Below are positions 26,650 to 38,457 of a DNA stretch of 64,000 bases, in pieces. Under the pieces are notes generated by a model. That model was not told where the DNA came from. It searched no databases and saw only the letters and a list, made by a program, of their open reading frames with translations. Numbering within the stretch: position 1 is the stretch's first letter; each line of letters starts with the position of its first letter. The DNA lies in NCBI GenBank assembly GCA_963921795.1, contig OY997642.1, positions 39,087,340 through 39,151,339 of the forward strand, in the 5' to 3' direction. The stretch is from Nannobrachium achirus. Taxonomy: Eukaryota > Chordata > Actinopteri > Myctophiformes > Myctophidae. A program made the translations under genes and the position numbers.

Positions 26650-27690
26650 TTCTAGTGTACTCTGCAGCATTCTTAATCACTGGTAAGACATTTAAAACCA
26701 TTCAAGAAATGCTTAGTAGTTAGTTACAGTATAGGCAAAGACAGAGATATAATTAATTACTGATTATTATTATTATTGATTATCAACTGTAAGCTTAAAC
26801 TTCCCACTAAACGAAAGGCAAACCAAATCACATCACAGAATCTGGGAAAGCCATTAGATGGCACCTTGTGTGTTATATTAAAAAGTAAATACTCTAACAG
26901 CTGGCTAGGGCAGATAGATACGAACGCAGAATCTTCCCCCCTGGCAAATTCACACAGCACAGATTTAGAAACGTTGCCGAGAGCACAGCTGATTTTATTT
27001 TTGCAGAGGAGAGGACACTATGTCCGATGTTAACCTGGCTGATGGATGAGGATCTTGTGCTCACCATGAAACTAATAACAGATCGAGGCTTGGGGGCAAA
27101 TGTTTCTGCGCAACCTAAAGGTTGTAACTACTGTACACACGAGGCCAACACATTAACTATGCCTGGAGGCCGACAGTTACAGTAGCAAAGATCATATCCT
27201 TCAACAACAATGACTTGCTTTCAAACCTCAAAGTACACCAGCACTAAATGTCATAGTTAGCAGAGGAATATGATAGAAGGGGGGAAAATCATCTTATATC
27301 ATATCACATCACATCACACATAAAGCTATTCACACTAAAACCGCAACATGATATTCATACAACTTCACAAAGATGTCTCACATCCAGGTAAATATGACTT
27401 TATAAATATTACTAGATTAGATTATTATTATTCGTTTAGTTCTGTGTTTGATTTATATGTATCTCAAATATGATGGACTCTAATTGCGATGCAGTATTTC
27501 ACCAAATTGAACTGTACTGGTCTGCTGAGGAGCGCTATGGTTCACCAGGGTTCCCACACATCTTTACCAATTAATTTCCAAAACTTTTCCAGATTTTTTT
27601 ACCCTAATTCCAGAACTATATAACAATAATTCAGCTCAATAACGAGTCGCTTACTCCTATGTGCAATGCCCAAAGACAGGTAGTGTATGC
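26650..27690. other. Stretch without recognised genes
   Basis: AT-rich, with simple atcaca repeats near 27300. No exon recognised. Confidence 0.45.
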
Positions 27691-28020
27691 CAGTGGTTCG
27701 CAACCTTTTCAGGCCGTGCCCCCCAAAATAAATCAAATACGAGCACTAAGAGTTGAGGAAGTTTGTATTACACGGTGTTATTGTGAAAATAGCAGATCTA
27801 CATGCTCACAACGCCTCGCGTTTAATTTCTGCCTCTAATATTTGACAATAACCCTGTCATTTCAGGTATTAACAAAATCAATAACCAAAGACAATGCATA
27901 GCTATTTTTTCCATGACCTTCCAGGACCCTTGATCAATTCCAAAACTTTTCCAATACTGGAAGAATATTTTTCTAATTTCTAAATATTTCCAGGAATTTC
28001 ATGACCGTGGGAACCCTGGT
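27691..28020. mobile_element. Degenerate hAT fragment with half palindrome
   Basis: cagtggttcgcaacctttt at 27692, then ccccccaaaataaatc, as in the related fragment at 35258. The left arm of the core palindrome is at 27787-27825. The right end is not clear; 27540-27620 and 27930-28018 share inverted ttttccagaa-type text, so a second small palindromic element may enclose it. Confidence 0.5.
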
Positions 28021-28097
28021 TCACTCTCATGTCATCCACACTGGCCTCTAGGTCACACCAAGCCCTCCTGATATGCCCACAGCGTGGTGTTCTCTAC

Positions 28098-28339
28098 CTG
28101 GGTGTGTAGGCCAGAGTGAAGCGCCTCTGGAGGGTGATGCTGCGGTTCATCAGCAGCTTCCTGAAGAGCAGAGGGGAGTTTCGGGGTGAAGCGCGCGGGG
28201 AATCCCTGGGTGAGATCTTGGGGGAGCCGCAAGGGGACCCCCCTCTGGACCTGGGCATGAGCTGGATAATGGGCAGTCTGTTTGCCTTTGAATCCTCCAT
28301 GTGCTCTTCCTCAGAGCTCTCAGAGCACGGCTCACTCAT
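28098..28339 (-). CDS. pde4c: PDE4 cAMP phosphodiesterase, alternative first coding exon
   Basis: This exon encodes an isoform-specific N terminus of a cAMP-specific 3',5'-phosphodiesterase; such ends direct PDE4 to particular cell compartments. It begins with ATG at 28339, two codons after an in-frame TAA, encodes 80 residues plus two bases, and ends at a GT donor (CCCAG|GTAGAG). The tail GSPKISPRDSPRASPRNSP, then FRKLLMNRSI and RRFTLAYT, closely follows the PDE4B3-type N terminus (SPKISPRSSPRNSP, FRKLLVNKSI, RRFTVAHT). The start is acidic and serine-rich (SESSEEEHMEDSK). It should splice to the common exon beginning (F)DVENG, which was not found in this window. PDE4 identity is firm; the paralogue is called pde4c only because ifi30 and pik3r2 are neighbours. 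Confidence 0.82.
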
Positions 28340-29478
28340 GATTTAACGGACAGCCTATAGTGGGTCGCTCTGTCCTTGTTCCCGGCTTGGTTACTTTGGT
28401 CTTGCCTGTTTCTCTCTTGAAGCACACAGTCAAGGCACAGTCATGGTATACAACAGAAGCAGATGTTTTTTACCAGTTAGTCCTTTAACCTTCGGTCTTG
28501 ATCATCCATGTCCACCGAAAAGCTCACTTCATTTGTGTTTGTTTCATGCTTCCATGCACAAATCTGACTAAATTCCATGGCAGTTCTTGGCCCAAGACAT
28601 AACCACTGAAAAGGGCACTCAAACACTCAAAAGGAGACACAACTGAAAACAAAAATAAAACACACCAAGCTGTCTACCTGCCTTTTTAATATGGACTGCC
28701 CTTTTTTCCCTGAGTCTTTCCAAAGATCATGCTGAGTGTTGTGCTGGGCAATAGACCTCAAACATTAGTGTTGGTGCACTCTCCCATCCTCCTTCCCTCC
28801 CTCCCTCTGCAGGGCTGACCAAGCTTTGTTTACATAACTGCTGGGCCTTCCCTCTCTCCCAAACTAAATATGGATGTCTGATTTACAGAGCGGAGAAGCA
28901 TGACAGATCGTCTCAGTCTCTCCCTTTCCTCTCGCCGTCTAATCTCACAGGGAATATTGCTCGTCAACTCAACAGCGATAATCACTTCCTCTCTCTGCTG
29001 CTCCGGAGTATAAACATTAAGACGTGACTTGACCGTCCCAGCTCTCTGGCCCAGCTTCCCCCTCGTGGGTTTTCAGCCTTCTCCCAGAAGGGCTATTGTC
29101 AGTGACGTGGGTAGTTTCCTTGGAGAGGGTGCTGTTTGCCTTTCACATGCTCCAAGTGTATCAGGAAACAGTCACATGAAGGGCCCCGCGCACACTATAA
29201 AAAGCTGAGGTAGATAAAAGTTCTAAAGACAGCATGGGTCCCGTCACGATGGTGGTCTCTATCTGTGGCTCTCCTCACCCCCACTTCCCAACCCCCTCCG
29301 GGATTTTTTATTTATCACCGTGGAACAGAAAAGGGTCTGGCTGTGATCTTAGGACTCCCAGCTGAATGCTGAGCTACGGCCACGAGAATAACTGACCTTG
29401 GGAGCCAAACATCTGACGTAGGAGCTGAACCTGTGCTAAAGAGCCGGTAAGGGAGAGAAGAGGTGCTGTTGTTCTTCT
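28340..29478. promoter_or_regulatory. Upstream region of the 28-kb PDE4 first exon
   Basis: Upstream (rightward) of the ATG at 28339. An in-frame TAA precedes the ATG. It probably contains the 5' UTR and an isoform-specific promoter, but no TATA box or initiator could be assigned on the minus strand. No other exon is recognised. Confidence 0.35.
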
Positions 29479-29877
29479 CTGGGGTGTCGCACAAAATTCT
29501 GGGCCCTGGGTACAAGGCCCCCATGAATGTTCCTCATAGGGGGAGGGGGTTTAACCCATTTAGACTGGAAACGCATTATTACGCGTTATTTTGTGCTTTA
29601 ACTATTGACAAATAGCAGATATACAAGCTCACAGCACAGCAAAATTTGAGTTACAAAATAATGTTCGCTTAAAAATACATATATTCAAAGATTTGCACAC
29701 ATTTTCATGACTTTTCAAAAATAGCAGATCTACAAGCTCGCAGTGTGGCACTCGGTGCCGCGCTGTGAGCTTGTATATCTGCTATTTTTCAATAGCTAAA
29801 ATATAGAATAATTAAGGCCCCTCCACCTTGGGCCCTAGTAGCTCAGTCCCACTCTTCCCCCCCTTGTGACTCCCCTG
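29479..29877. mobile_element. hAT-type MITE with palindromes and perfect 8-bp TSD
   Basis: Ends ctggggtgtcgcac and gtgactcccctg are inverted repeats, and gttcttct flanks both sides (29471-29478 and 29878-29885). It contains a half palindrome (29605-29637) and a full one (29718-29789). It is a short relative of the element at 9803-12400. Confidence 0.88.
29718..29789. repeat. Core palindrome copy
   Basis: Arms aaaatagcagatctacaagc and the inverse, loop of ggcactcggtgcc type. Confidence 0.88.
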
Positions 29878-29885
29878 GTTCTTCT

Positions 29886-31398
29886 TGAAAACTCAACTCA
29901 ACAAGATCCTGTCCACCGATTGGAGCTTGTTTGTTTTTGCCCCCGTTCACCTCTGACCCCGACCACAGTCCATTAGAAGCTATTTATGGGACATTTTTGT
30001 ATTATTGACACATGAAGGTCTCTGTAGAAGCAGTTGCAGAAGGTAATTCTAAGCCAATAAGACCATTTTGTTTATGAATGATACAGATATACTGTAAACT
30101 GACTCAACTTCCAAACACATTTTGAACATCCTGTTTATAATTATATATCAGCTACTGTAATTTTAGCTCCTAAATCCACAGATTTTGATTAGTTTAATAA
30201 TGGATACATGTGTTCATGTGTCCCAACAATGTGCAAACTATACGCACTATTACTGATTCCGATTGCAATTTGCCAAAATAAAAATCCTTCAATACGAACT
30301 AAGCTTGTACATGATATTATATCAGAATTCGTTTTCAAAGATAAGGCATTAGGTGTAGAGATTAGAGAGAGACCTGAGATTGGATCGAATGTGGATTCAA
30401 AGTAAACTCATGTCCTCGTGACTCTCCATGATAAACTGTGTACAGGATGGCACTAAACGTGGTTCATCCCAGTACAAACATGAAGCTAAATGTCATAAAG
30501 CTAAAATAACTTTCTACTTTGGAACCATCCTTAGGTTGAGGCGGGTTAGACGTAAATGTACAAAAGAGACATAAAAAATATATAAAGGTTATAGCTGTTA
30601 TTGCAGTGGTTCTGCGTTTATTGGCATGCCATAAACACATAAAACTATCTGTATCCTGAGAAAGCAATTAGCCTACTGGTCACTTTGGTATCATACAAAA
30701 CCAAAACCAACTATGAATATAGTTGGGAATGAGAACGACCCTACATGACTCTATGCCATATAACATTTGAGCTGTAAACACAGATAAGAGACAGGGAATG
30801 ACTCATTGATTCAATTAAACTACATTATATTAAAATATCATCACATCACAATAAAGCCCATCGTCAACTCCACTATATTAGAAGCACAGTGATGTTGTCT
30901 GGTTTTAAACAAAGCCTCACATGTCATACCTCTAAAAACAATTCCCCTGGCTCGGCACCAAAACTGCACTACCAAGGTCTAAACAAGGCAGAAACACATG
31001 GCCCCCTCAACAGAGAAACACAATGAGAAGCATTTCTGACCTGACTAAAAGAAGGAGACACGCTGGCAGGCATCAGTACCTCAAGAGCAACTATGACAGC
31101 TCTGGCAGTGGTTAGCCAACGACTACTAGTTAGTATATCCTCTATTAGGATATACAGTAAGTAACCCTCATCTGCTGTAGTCCTCGCCAAGTCCCAACAT
31201 TTTCCTCATGTGATTCAGTTGATTACACCATTATTTTCTCCAGGAAATAAGCAGATGCGTGTCAGAAGGCATATGAGTGCATTACATCATTCACCAGTTA
31301 GTAAATGCTTCACTATAAATACAGATTCTAAGTGGAGTGGAGAGGGTAGAGTGGCCATCTGGAAAGACAGCCACTCTACTCGGTTTCAACCAGTACTA
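29886..31398. other. PDE4 intronic stretch without recognised exons
   Basis: AT-rich; no family-supported exon or element end. Short frames lack acceptor/donor pairs. Confidence 0.4.
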
Positions 31399-31406
31399 GT
31401 CCTTAT

Positions 31407-32019
31407 GGGGAAATTCCGTTTTGGCGACGTAGCGTTAAGGCGAAGTGTACTAACATGGGCAAATGTACGAACGGGGTCTCCTACCGTACTGATAGGGCGA
31501 CATGCAAATTTCCATTCACGCTTTTCTGCCGTGCCGATAAGGCGACATGCACATTTCCATTAATTTCCGTTCAACACACATCACATCACTCAAGTAAATC
31601 CTGGCTTTTATACTTCTTCATCGTGGTGTGTTCCGTGACAAAAGTGGCTGACAAAAGTGGCTGATCTACAAGCTCACAACGCCTCGCATCCGCGACGCGT
31701 TGTGAGCTTGTAGATCTGCTATTTTCCAGGCGCAGAAACTTGCAGAATGAATGAGCGAGTCACTGTGTTAGACGTCCAGCGCAGCGCACATTGTTATTTT
31801 TTATTATTTAATAATCAACGTAGCCTACAATTGAAACACTTTCACAAGCCACAGTGTGGCTTAATATTCACATAAGGGTAACAAGCAGGCAGGCTGCATG
31901 CACTGCACATTATTAGAACAAGTTTGCTAGTGAGTGTAAATCAGTGGCTTCCTCAAAGAAAAAGCGTTGATACACTTGTATTTCGCCTAATCGCTACGTC
32001 GCCAAAACAGGACGTGCCC
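31407..32019. mobile_element. 613-bp hAT-type MITE with perfect 8-bp TSD and central palindrome
   Basis: Ends ggggaaattccgttttggcg and the inverse (cgccaaaacaggacgtgccc) continue into inverted cgacgtagcg text. The repeat gtccttat flanks it at 31399-31406 and 32020-32027. The core palindrome at 31660-31719 is centred at about 31690, near the element midpoint 31713. Confidence 0.85.
31660..31719. repeat. Core palindrome copy
   Basis: gctgatctacaagctcacaa arm and its inverse with the loop cctcgcatccgcgacg. Confidence 0.9.
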
Positions 32020-32203
32020 GTCCTTATCCTGGGACTTGGAATCATGACCGCAAAGACAAGTCCATGGATATTAACACCTTAAATTTTAGAAGTGAAAAAC
32101 CAGCATGCTTGACATTACCCAGATCACCTTTTTTGGATGGGGACAGGGTTGTTTAACTGGTCTCAGACAGTGAGGCACATGAATACTTGAATGCACATAT
32201 TAT

Positions 32204-33211
32204 TAGAGGTGGAAAGAGTACTGAAAAATCTTACTCAAAGTAAGAGTACTGTTACTTTTTTAGTAAGAGTAAGAGTAAGAGTAAAAGTACTTGTCCAGGA
32301 AATTACTCAAAAGTAAGGGTGCCCTCACACCAAAATACCTATGAGAGTGGAATCCACGTTCCGCCAATGCATTTCAATGAGAGTGAAGCGGTTTCATGCC
32401 AGCAGAGGATTTCTGCCAAAAACGCTCCCTTATCATTGAAATGCAGCCTATTTAAAACTACTCTTTTTTTCTTCTTCTTTTTTTTTTTTTTTTTTACATT
32501 AATTACGTTACAAGCTGCCCCAATGCAATGTCAGTGATAAAAGTGAAAGTAATAATTTGTAAACTGTATGTAAACAATACACAAAAATCTAATTCCACAG
32601 ATATTGGAAACAAATGACATCAAATAAAATATATAAGTCTTTCAAACAGTGAAAGAAATAATTTACTTAAATAATACAAATACAAAAATAAAAATCCATT
32701 GCAGCATCAACTTAAGTCTCAAGTCGGGTCCCATCCCATCCATAACTCTGAACTCACTAAATCACAACATTTTTCTCAACATCAGTGGTTCTAATCAATC
32801 TGATGATGGCTCACCAAATGTAAATATTACTGTACATCTACAGTACACTGACAAGATATGATTAACTCTGCATTAACTTGCGGTTGAGTTTCAACAGCAA
32901 TTCTCAAAATTAACACAGCCTAACCTGGCTCGCTTGGCTGTGAAGAGATGCCCTGCACAGCTAAAGAGCCGCTCGCAGGCATCAAAAACGTACTTTACTT
33001 AAAAAAGTTACTTTACTTATTTACTGAATTTAAACTACACTTACTCATTGTCCAAATGAAAAGTCACGAGTACAAGTATTTACTTTTTAAATTACTCAAA
33101 AGGAAGAGTAAGTGTATATCATTTAAAATGTACTTTAAAAGTACAGATCCTCAAAAAAACTACTCTTGAGTAAATATTCGAGTACTTTTACTCGAGTATT
33201 TTCCACCTCTA
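32204..33211 (-). mobile_element. hAT transposon remnant with transposase C-terminal motif
   Basis: Inverted ends tagaggtggaaa and ttttccacctcta, with the 8-bp repeat catattat on both sides (32196-32203, 33212-33219). On the minus strand near 32997-32917 an open segment reads YVFDACERLFSCAGHLFTAK, matching the hAT dimerisation (hATC) region of transposases. The rest of the transposase is missing, so it is non-autonomous. Poly-T at 32466-32495. Confidence 0.85.
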
Positions 33212-33333
33212 CATATTATACAGTACAGTACAGTACAGTACAGTACAGACGTAAACACCCACATCCACGTGTAAACATACCCAGACACACTCAGACAGTT
33301 GTGAGAGTCTTGTTTGGCAGATTTTATCGTTGT

Positions 33334-33336
<3 letters not shown>

Positions 33337-33405
<69 letters not shown>
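33337..33405. repeat. (GA)n microsatellite
   Basis: About 69 bases of GA; a (CAGTA)n patch lies at 33222-33248. Confidence 0.96.
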
Positions 33406-33407
<2 letters not shown>

Positions 33408-33929
33408 CCAGCCATCCTATAAACGTGTTCCACCGCCCTTATTCTAACTAAGACATTTTTAATAGGAATAAAGGAGATGCTATTTAAAAAGAATCAAAGT
33501 TATTCAGCTTTGCAGAGGCAATGTGGGAGGCTATTCTACTGATGTTACAGCAAATTACTTTAGGAAGGGTGGAGTTCCTGTTACGACCACTGCTGTTTGG
33601 AATAGGGCTGTGTGGTGGCAACACTGTTTTACCAAACCATAACATTTCGATTTTGCAGGCAAGGGAGACATTTGTAATAACAAGACTACCCTGGACTCGC
33701 AATGTTTCTGGATTGCTAAAAACTATAGGCAATACAACTAAATCTTTGAGGCACCTTTTAGCCCCTGGTGAACATGCTGTACATACAGTACTATATTTTG
33801 AATCCCTGCTCACAGGCTTTATACATAACCTCAGCAAAGTTTTAAGAATAAAGTGTGAATAGTATAATTGCGACCGTAGGTCAAGGTTAACTATGAAAAC
33901 CGGCACATCTTGTCTGTATCTCTGTCAGC

Positions 33930-34190
33930 CACGCCTGACACTGTGGTTCCCCTGACACGTCACTGTGATATCACAGGTGACATCACCGTGACACATCCAT
34001 ATATGGGTATTCCCCAGAATCTCTTTTATGCCCATAGAAATCCTTGACATCACTGGCCAGATGGCCAAGACATGGCCCCACAGCATATCTCCATATACAG
34101 TACATGGATCTCCATATATGGGTACCAGGGGTCTCCATGTATGGGTAACTGGTCCGATTTACACTGTACATCACTGTCCAGATGGCCAAG
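33930..34190 (+). repeat. Interspersed repeat 'ccatatatgg', copy 2
   Basis: Shares gacactgtggttcccctgac, the tcactgtgat/atcacaggtgacatc part and the ctcttttatgcccata blocks with 15655-15965 in inverse orientation. Confidence 0.6.
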
Positions 34191-34994
34191 GCATGGCGTC
34201 TTACTAGTTAATATTAATGTGTGGTTGTTATAGGCAACACGCTATTGGATTTGGTCAGAGAATCTTTTCCCAGTAAAGTGAACCTGTGTTTTGTAAACAT
34301 AATGTTATCTGGGATGGGCAGCTGCACAACAGAAAGCTTTTGAAGCTTTTATCACAATATACTGTATAATATAAATGGTAAGACGGAATTCATTTAACAG
34401 CGGATTCGTCGTGACTCAGGTCAAGGCAACCACACTTGCAATTTTTGCATCTTTCTAGTTAGTGTGGTTGCCCAACAGGGCAACACATTATAGTCCTAGG
34501 GAAACTTTATAGACTTCTAGGGTAACTTTTTATAGACTTCTAGGGTAACTTTTCCGCTGCCATTAGAAATGGCAGGGATAGGGAATCAATAGGGAATCAA
34601 TAGGGAATCAATGGGAGTGGGAATCAATAGGGAATCAATTGGTGGAGCTTCACATGACAGTTAGCTTACTGTAGAATATAGTCAGCAACCGTCAGCAACC
34701 ACACTCGCAATTTCAAATTGCATGTTTATAATTATTAATATTATTATATTTTATGTAAAGTATTGCTTTAGATAGAGGTTCCCTATCTGTGTTCATTTTA
34801 TTGGTTTGTATATTTTATATACTCCTTTGTCTGTATGTTTTTAGTGTTTTTAACACCTTAACATAACTCTGTGGCTCAGGTTCATCCATACATTCAGGAT
34901 CTGTACTGATACTGTACTTCACAAATCCAATCTTGTTCAAAAGCCAGCATGAAAACCGCAAAAGCTAAATGCGGAAAGGAGATCTTTGACTCAC
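34191..34994. other. PDE4 intronic stretch
   Basis: Short duplications only: cttctagggtaact (34516 and 34538), agggaatcaat (four times near 34580-34640), and gcaaccacact (34427, 34686). No exon. Confidence 0.45.
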
Positions 34995-35209
34995 AAGGCT
35001 CTGGAGATGCAGCTGGTGAGAGTCACCAGGTTTGTGGAGGTGGGGGTCTTCTCCTCCTCGTCTGTCCCCTCCTGAATGGAGGGTCTGACTCTGCAGGAGA
35101 GCCTGGGGAGAAGCAGGGCGCCTGAGAACAGCCGCTTCACAACACAGCTCAGATCAGGCAGAGCATGTGGCTCAGTGGGAGTCCCTGGTTCCGAGGAGTC
35201 CCACTGTCT
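34995..35209 (-). CDS. pde4c: Probable PDE4 long-isoform N-terminal exon
   Basis: This is a 215-base exon with a good acceptor (CTTCTCCACAG) and donor (GTGAGT), open throughout and translating from RQWDSSEPGTP to SCISRA. It ends in the same phase (two extra bases) as the first exon at 28098-28339, so both could join the same downstream exon. Its second half, KRLFSGALLLPRLSCR, then EEEKTPTSTNLVTLTSCIS, can be aligned with PDE4B1 and PDE4D7 N termini (RRCCSGNLQLPPLSQR, then SRPTTLPLTTLPSIAITTVS). The similarity is moderate and was judged by eye. It probably belongs to a second promoter of the same gene, upstream of the 28-kb exon. Confidence 0.6.
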
Positions 35210-35256
35210 CTGTGGAGAAGAGTGAACATGTTTCACATCAAATCTGAGACTTTAGA

Positions 35257-35440
35257 ACTGGGGTTCTCAAAGCTTTTTAGGCTGTGACCCCCAAAATAAA
35301 CTTAAATGAACTGGGGACCCCACCCTGACAAGCACTTGGAATTGTAGGTATTACATTTAATGTGACTCGGTTCCACAGATAAATATTGTGAAAATAGCAG
35401 ATCTACATGCTCACATAGATCTGCTATTTTCACAATGTTC
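35257..35440. mobile_element. hAT fragment with core palindrome
   Basis: The left end ctggggttctcaaagc is followed by gtgacccccaaaataaac and, at 35385-35436, a palindrome with arms attgtgaaaatagcagatct. It is the same family as 27691. The right end was not recognised. Confidence 0.6.
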
Positions 35441-35631
35441 GCCTCTTGCTTACTTAATATTTGACAGTTTGGTATTAAAACGGTCTTGAAAGTCCTTAAA
35501 TTGTCACATTATAAATGTGCAGATACCCTGTATACACTAATGTAGGTTTGTTAGTTGCTCTGTAGACCCTTAATTGAAGGATTTCTTTAGTCAAGTCTTT
35601 TCATTCTTGACACTTTTGAAGCAATGCCCAT

Positions 35632-35730
35632 TCAGTTTGTCAAATGAAAACCTAAGCGGTCGAAACGTTGCGCCTTAACAAAAAGTATGTTTTGGGAGCT
35701 TGAAAGCAGTGCGGATGTTTTATCTCTTCC
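35632..35730 (+). repeat. Relative of the hammerhead-like repeat
   Basis: gcggtcgaaacgttgcg and the downstream agtgcgg text match 25441-25600. The CUGANGA box is degenerate here (atgaaaa). Confidence 0.4.
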
Positions 35731-38395
35731 TTGATTCTCGCCTTGATGCAATGATGTCCAGCACCTGGCCTAAATACAGTCATTGGATGTGCACACAATT
35801 TCTTTCTGTGAGCTGCTCTGTGCAAACATAATATTCTGTCGTTTCAACTCACATGCCCCAATATTATACCATCATGGCAGGACTCATGGAAAATAACTTA
35901 ATTAGTTTCTCTTGTGGAAAGTGTTAGACAGCGATTGATTGCCCTAAGGCCTCAGAGAGAGGCGAGGAAGAATGTTACAACTACCATAAATGTATTGCAA
36001 TAAAGCAAGCTATGTTCTGATTTTGTCATTTAAGGAAAGGTGTCATCATGCAAAAACCAGTGATATGACATTTAATCCGGAATAGATTCATTTTAAAAAC
36101 ATTTATCTTCAAGTTGGTACATTAATGACACAGTACTGTCACAGATCTTGATTCTCTTGAATCAGTCATGGGAACTGTCGTGAGACACTGAATGAGGCTT
36201 TTAAAGGTGGTCTATTATAGCCACGGCACGAAGGTCTATTTGCGTTCAGGTCCTGTGGCTCAGACTGTATCACCTTTAGTGCCATAACCACCACAGTGAC
36301 AAGCTGTTTGTGATAGAGCTGTTGTTGTGGTTGCCACCCATAAGCAATGGTAAGATAGAGGTCTTATCCTGACAGCTGACAGTTTGAAATTCAACATCAT
36401 TTTATTGTAGTTTTCTGTGACAAAGATATACTTAGTTAAGAATTATATATATGAAAAAAACTATGAACTATATATTTTTTCAGTTTGAGTATCTTTGTAA
36501 ACAAAGATCTGATCAGCGGGAACTACAGAGTCGACATCTATGCTGTAATTGATTCCTATAGCATCAATTACAGTTTAGTAATTGTTGTGCTGCCATGCAA
36601 TTACTTACCTAACTCACCAGGTGCGAGTTTATCAAACCTCCTCTGTTAAGTTTAACAAGCACACATGATGTATACTACAACATCTGAGCGGTGGGAACTA
36701 CACAGTTGACATCTATGCTGTAATTGATTCCTAGCATCAATTAGTTTAGTAATTGTCCTGCCATGAAATTTCTTACGTAACTCAACAGGTGCGAGTTCAG
36801 ATCAAACCTCTTCTGTTGTGTTTTACACATGACTATTTACTATAGTAATTTGATTAGACACAGGGTTTGTAACAGCATAAACTTTGGCATATTTCACAAA
36901 GATCTTACCATAGTGCTAAAATAGCACAGGACAGCACAAGCTCGATCTATATTTAGAATAACCTTACCTCTGCGAGGTAATAAAATGACCAACTTCTTCT
37001 CATCTTGGCCTCTGGTCAGCTAGCTACTTTGTCAACATTAAATTACAGTATGAGAATGAATCCGTGCAGTGAGAAGGTGGAGACTGACTCTAACATCATA
37101 TGAAACTCTCTGTCGCATCGCCTTTTTCTTGGACTGTCATTCCATGTATGAAAACTATTCTCCAAAGCGTTCTCCTATGAGCTGTTTGACAGCAAACACG
37201 GCCAACCAACCATGCAGTCAAATGTGCATCATAGGTATTCTTAGGATGACGATGATTTGGAGCAACAATCAGATTGGGTTCAGGTTGGTTGTATAGATCT
37301 GTGCTGATTTCATGACAGGCCATCTCTCATGTGTGACTATCTGAGAGTAGAATCTATAGGATCTCATCTTGTGCACCCAGCCCATCTGGTTGGGCAGGAC
37401 GACGGTGCAGGCTCTGAGAAAAACCACCAAGAATCGTTTCTTGTTAAGCTTTGACGTCCACACGCACAGCTTCCTCAAGAGCTATACTGTATAGAATAGG
37501 GCCTGAGACAGTGCAGATCACATGCTTGCTGAGATGTTGTGAACCGATAGATAGCATCAGTCTCCTGAACCCTATCCGCATGACGCAAGTGTTTACACAA
37601 AGTGCAGCAGTCTCTTCTTCCCTTCTGAACTTTGTTTTTGAAGCGGTGAAAGCCGCTTCCAAGGAGTGGCTTTGTCTGTCCCGTACATGTTTTTTGAGGA
37701 TTCCCATAGATTCTCAAGGAGTGGCTTTGTCTGTCCCATACATGTCCCGTGCATGCAGAATTGAGGATTGGTCAAGCTTCACATGACAATTTGGCCCTCC
37801 AGACAAAATCATTCAGAATTCATACAAATATAGAACTAAAGCACATAGAAAGTATAGATCTAGAACACAGAATGTATAGATCCAGAACACAGATTGCATA
37901 GCTCTAGACCACATACAGTAGAATAAAAAATCACCGCTTCTCTTCAAACCGAGTTTTGGTTTTTCTTGTATGCACAATAAAATTTTGTTAAAACGTTGCT
38001 GTGTGCACTGCACACTTATTCTCTTGAGTATAATGCAGGTCTACGTTTACACTATATCTTGGGGTATGTAATCAGAGTATTGATGTTTTAACATTATTGT
38101 TTTTATAGTAACTATTGTTAGACCTGTTCTGTAGTCCCCCATTGGGCTGGAAGAATGCCTCCTCAATATGCCTCAATTAAGTTGCATAAGTTGAGAAAGA
38201 TGACAATGTAACCTTCTCAAAAACTGACAGTTGAGAAAGCTTATTGCGTAACAATTGCCACGCAAAACTTGTCAAGCTAGTATAAATGAGCCCTTACCAA
38301 TAATGCAAAAGATGTTGCCATTGCACTGAATGTATTTCTTTTGACAGCATTCTACACATTGCACTATTGAACATTAGCCTAATGTTAATGCTAAC
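35731..38395. other. PDE4 intronic stretch, with a 175-bp tandem duplication
   Basis: Two units starting near 36514 and 36689 share gacatctatgctgtaattga and ggtgcgagtt; they are about 85% alike by eye. At 37659 and 37713 a phrase with ggagtggctttgtctgtccc is duplicated. The open frames at 37269-37717 match no family known to me and have no complete splice-site pairs. Confidence 0.5.
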
Positions 38396-38457
38396 CTTCT
38401 CAGGGCTGCTGGACTCCTCTACACTGCTGTAGCACCTGTCTGATGGGGGTAGAGGTC
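38396..38457 (-). CDS. Possible upstream PDE4 long-isoform exon
   Basis: This 62-base candidate exon has acceptor TTATCTTGACAG and donor AAG|GTTAGC. In the frame that ends in phase 0, as the 34995-35209 exon requires, it reads PLPPSDRCYSSVEESSSPEK. The serine/glutamate-rich text resembles the start of PDE4D7 (SKSASEETLHSSNEEE) only loosely. It begins in mid-codon, so an ATG-bearing exon must lie further right; none was recognised between 38458 and 40655. Support rests on splice sites, phase and position. Confidence 0.42.

Noticed and set aside
37269-37717. Open frames of 69-87 residues on the minus strand as mpv17l2, rab3a or a PDE4 exon
   Set aside because: No motif of those families could be read and no complete acceptor/donor pair bounds them.
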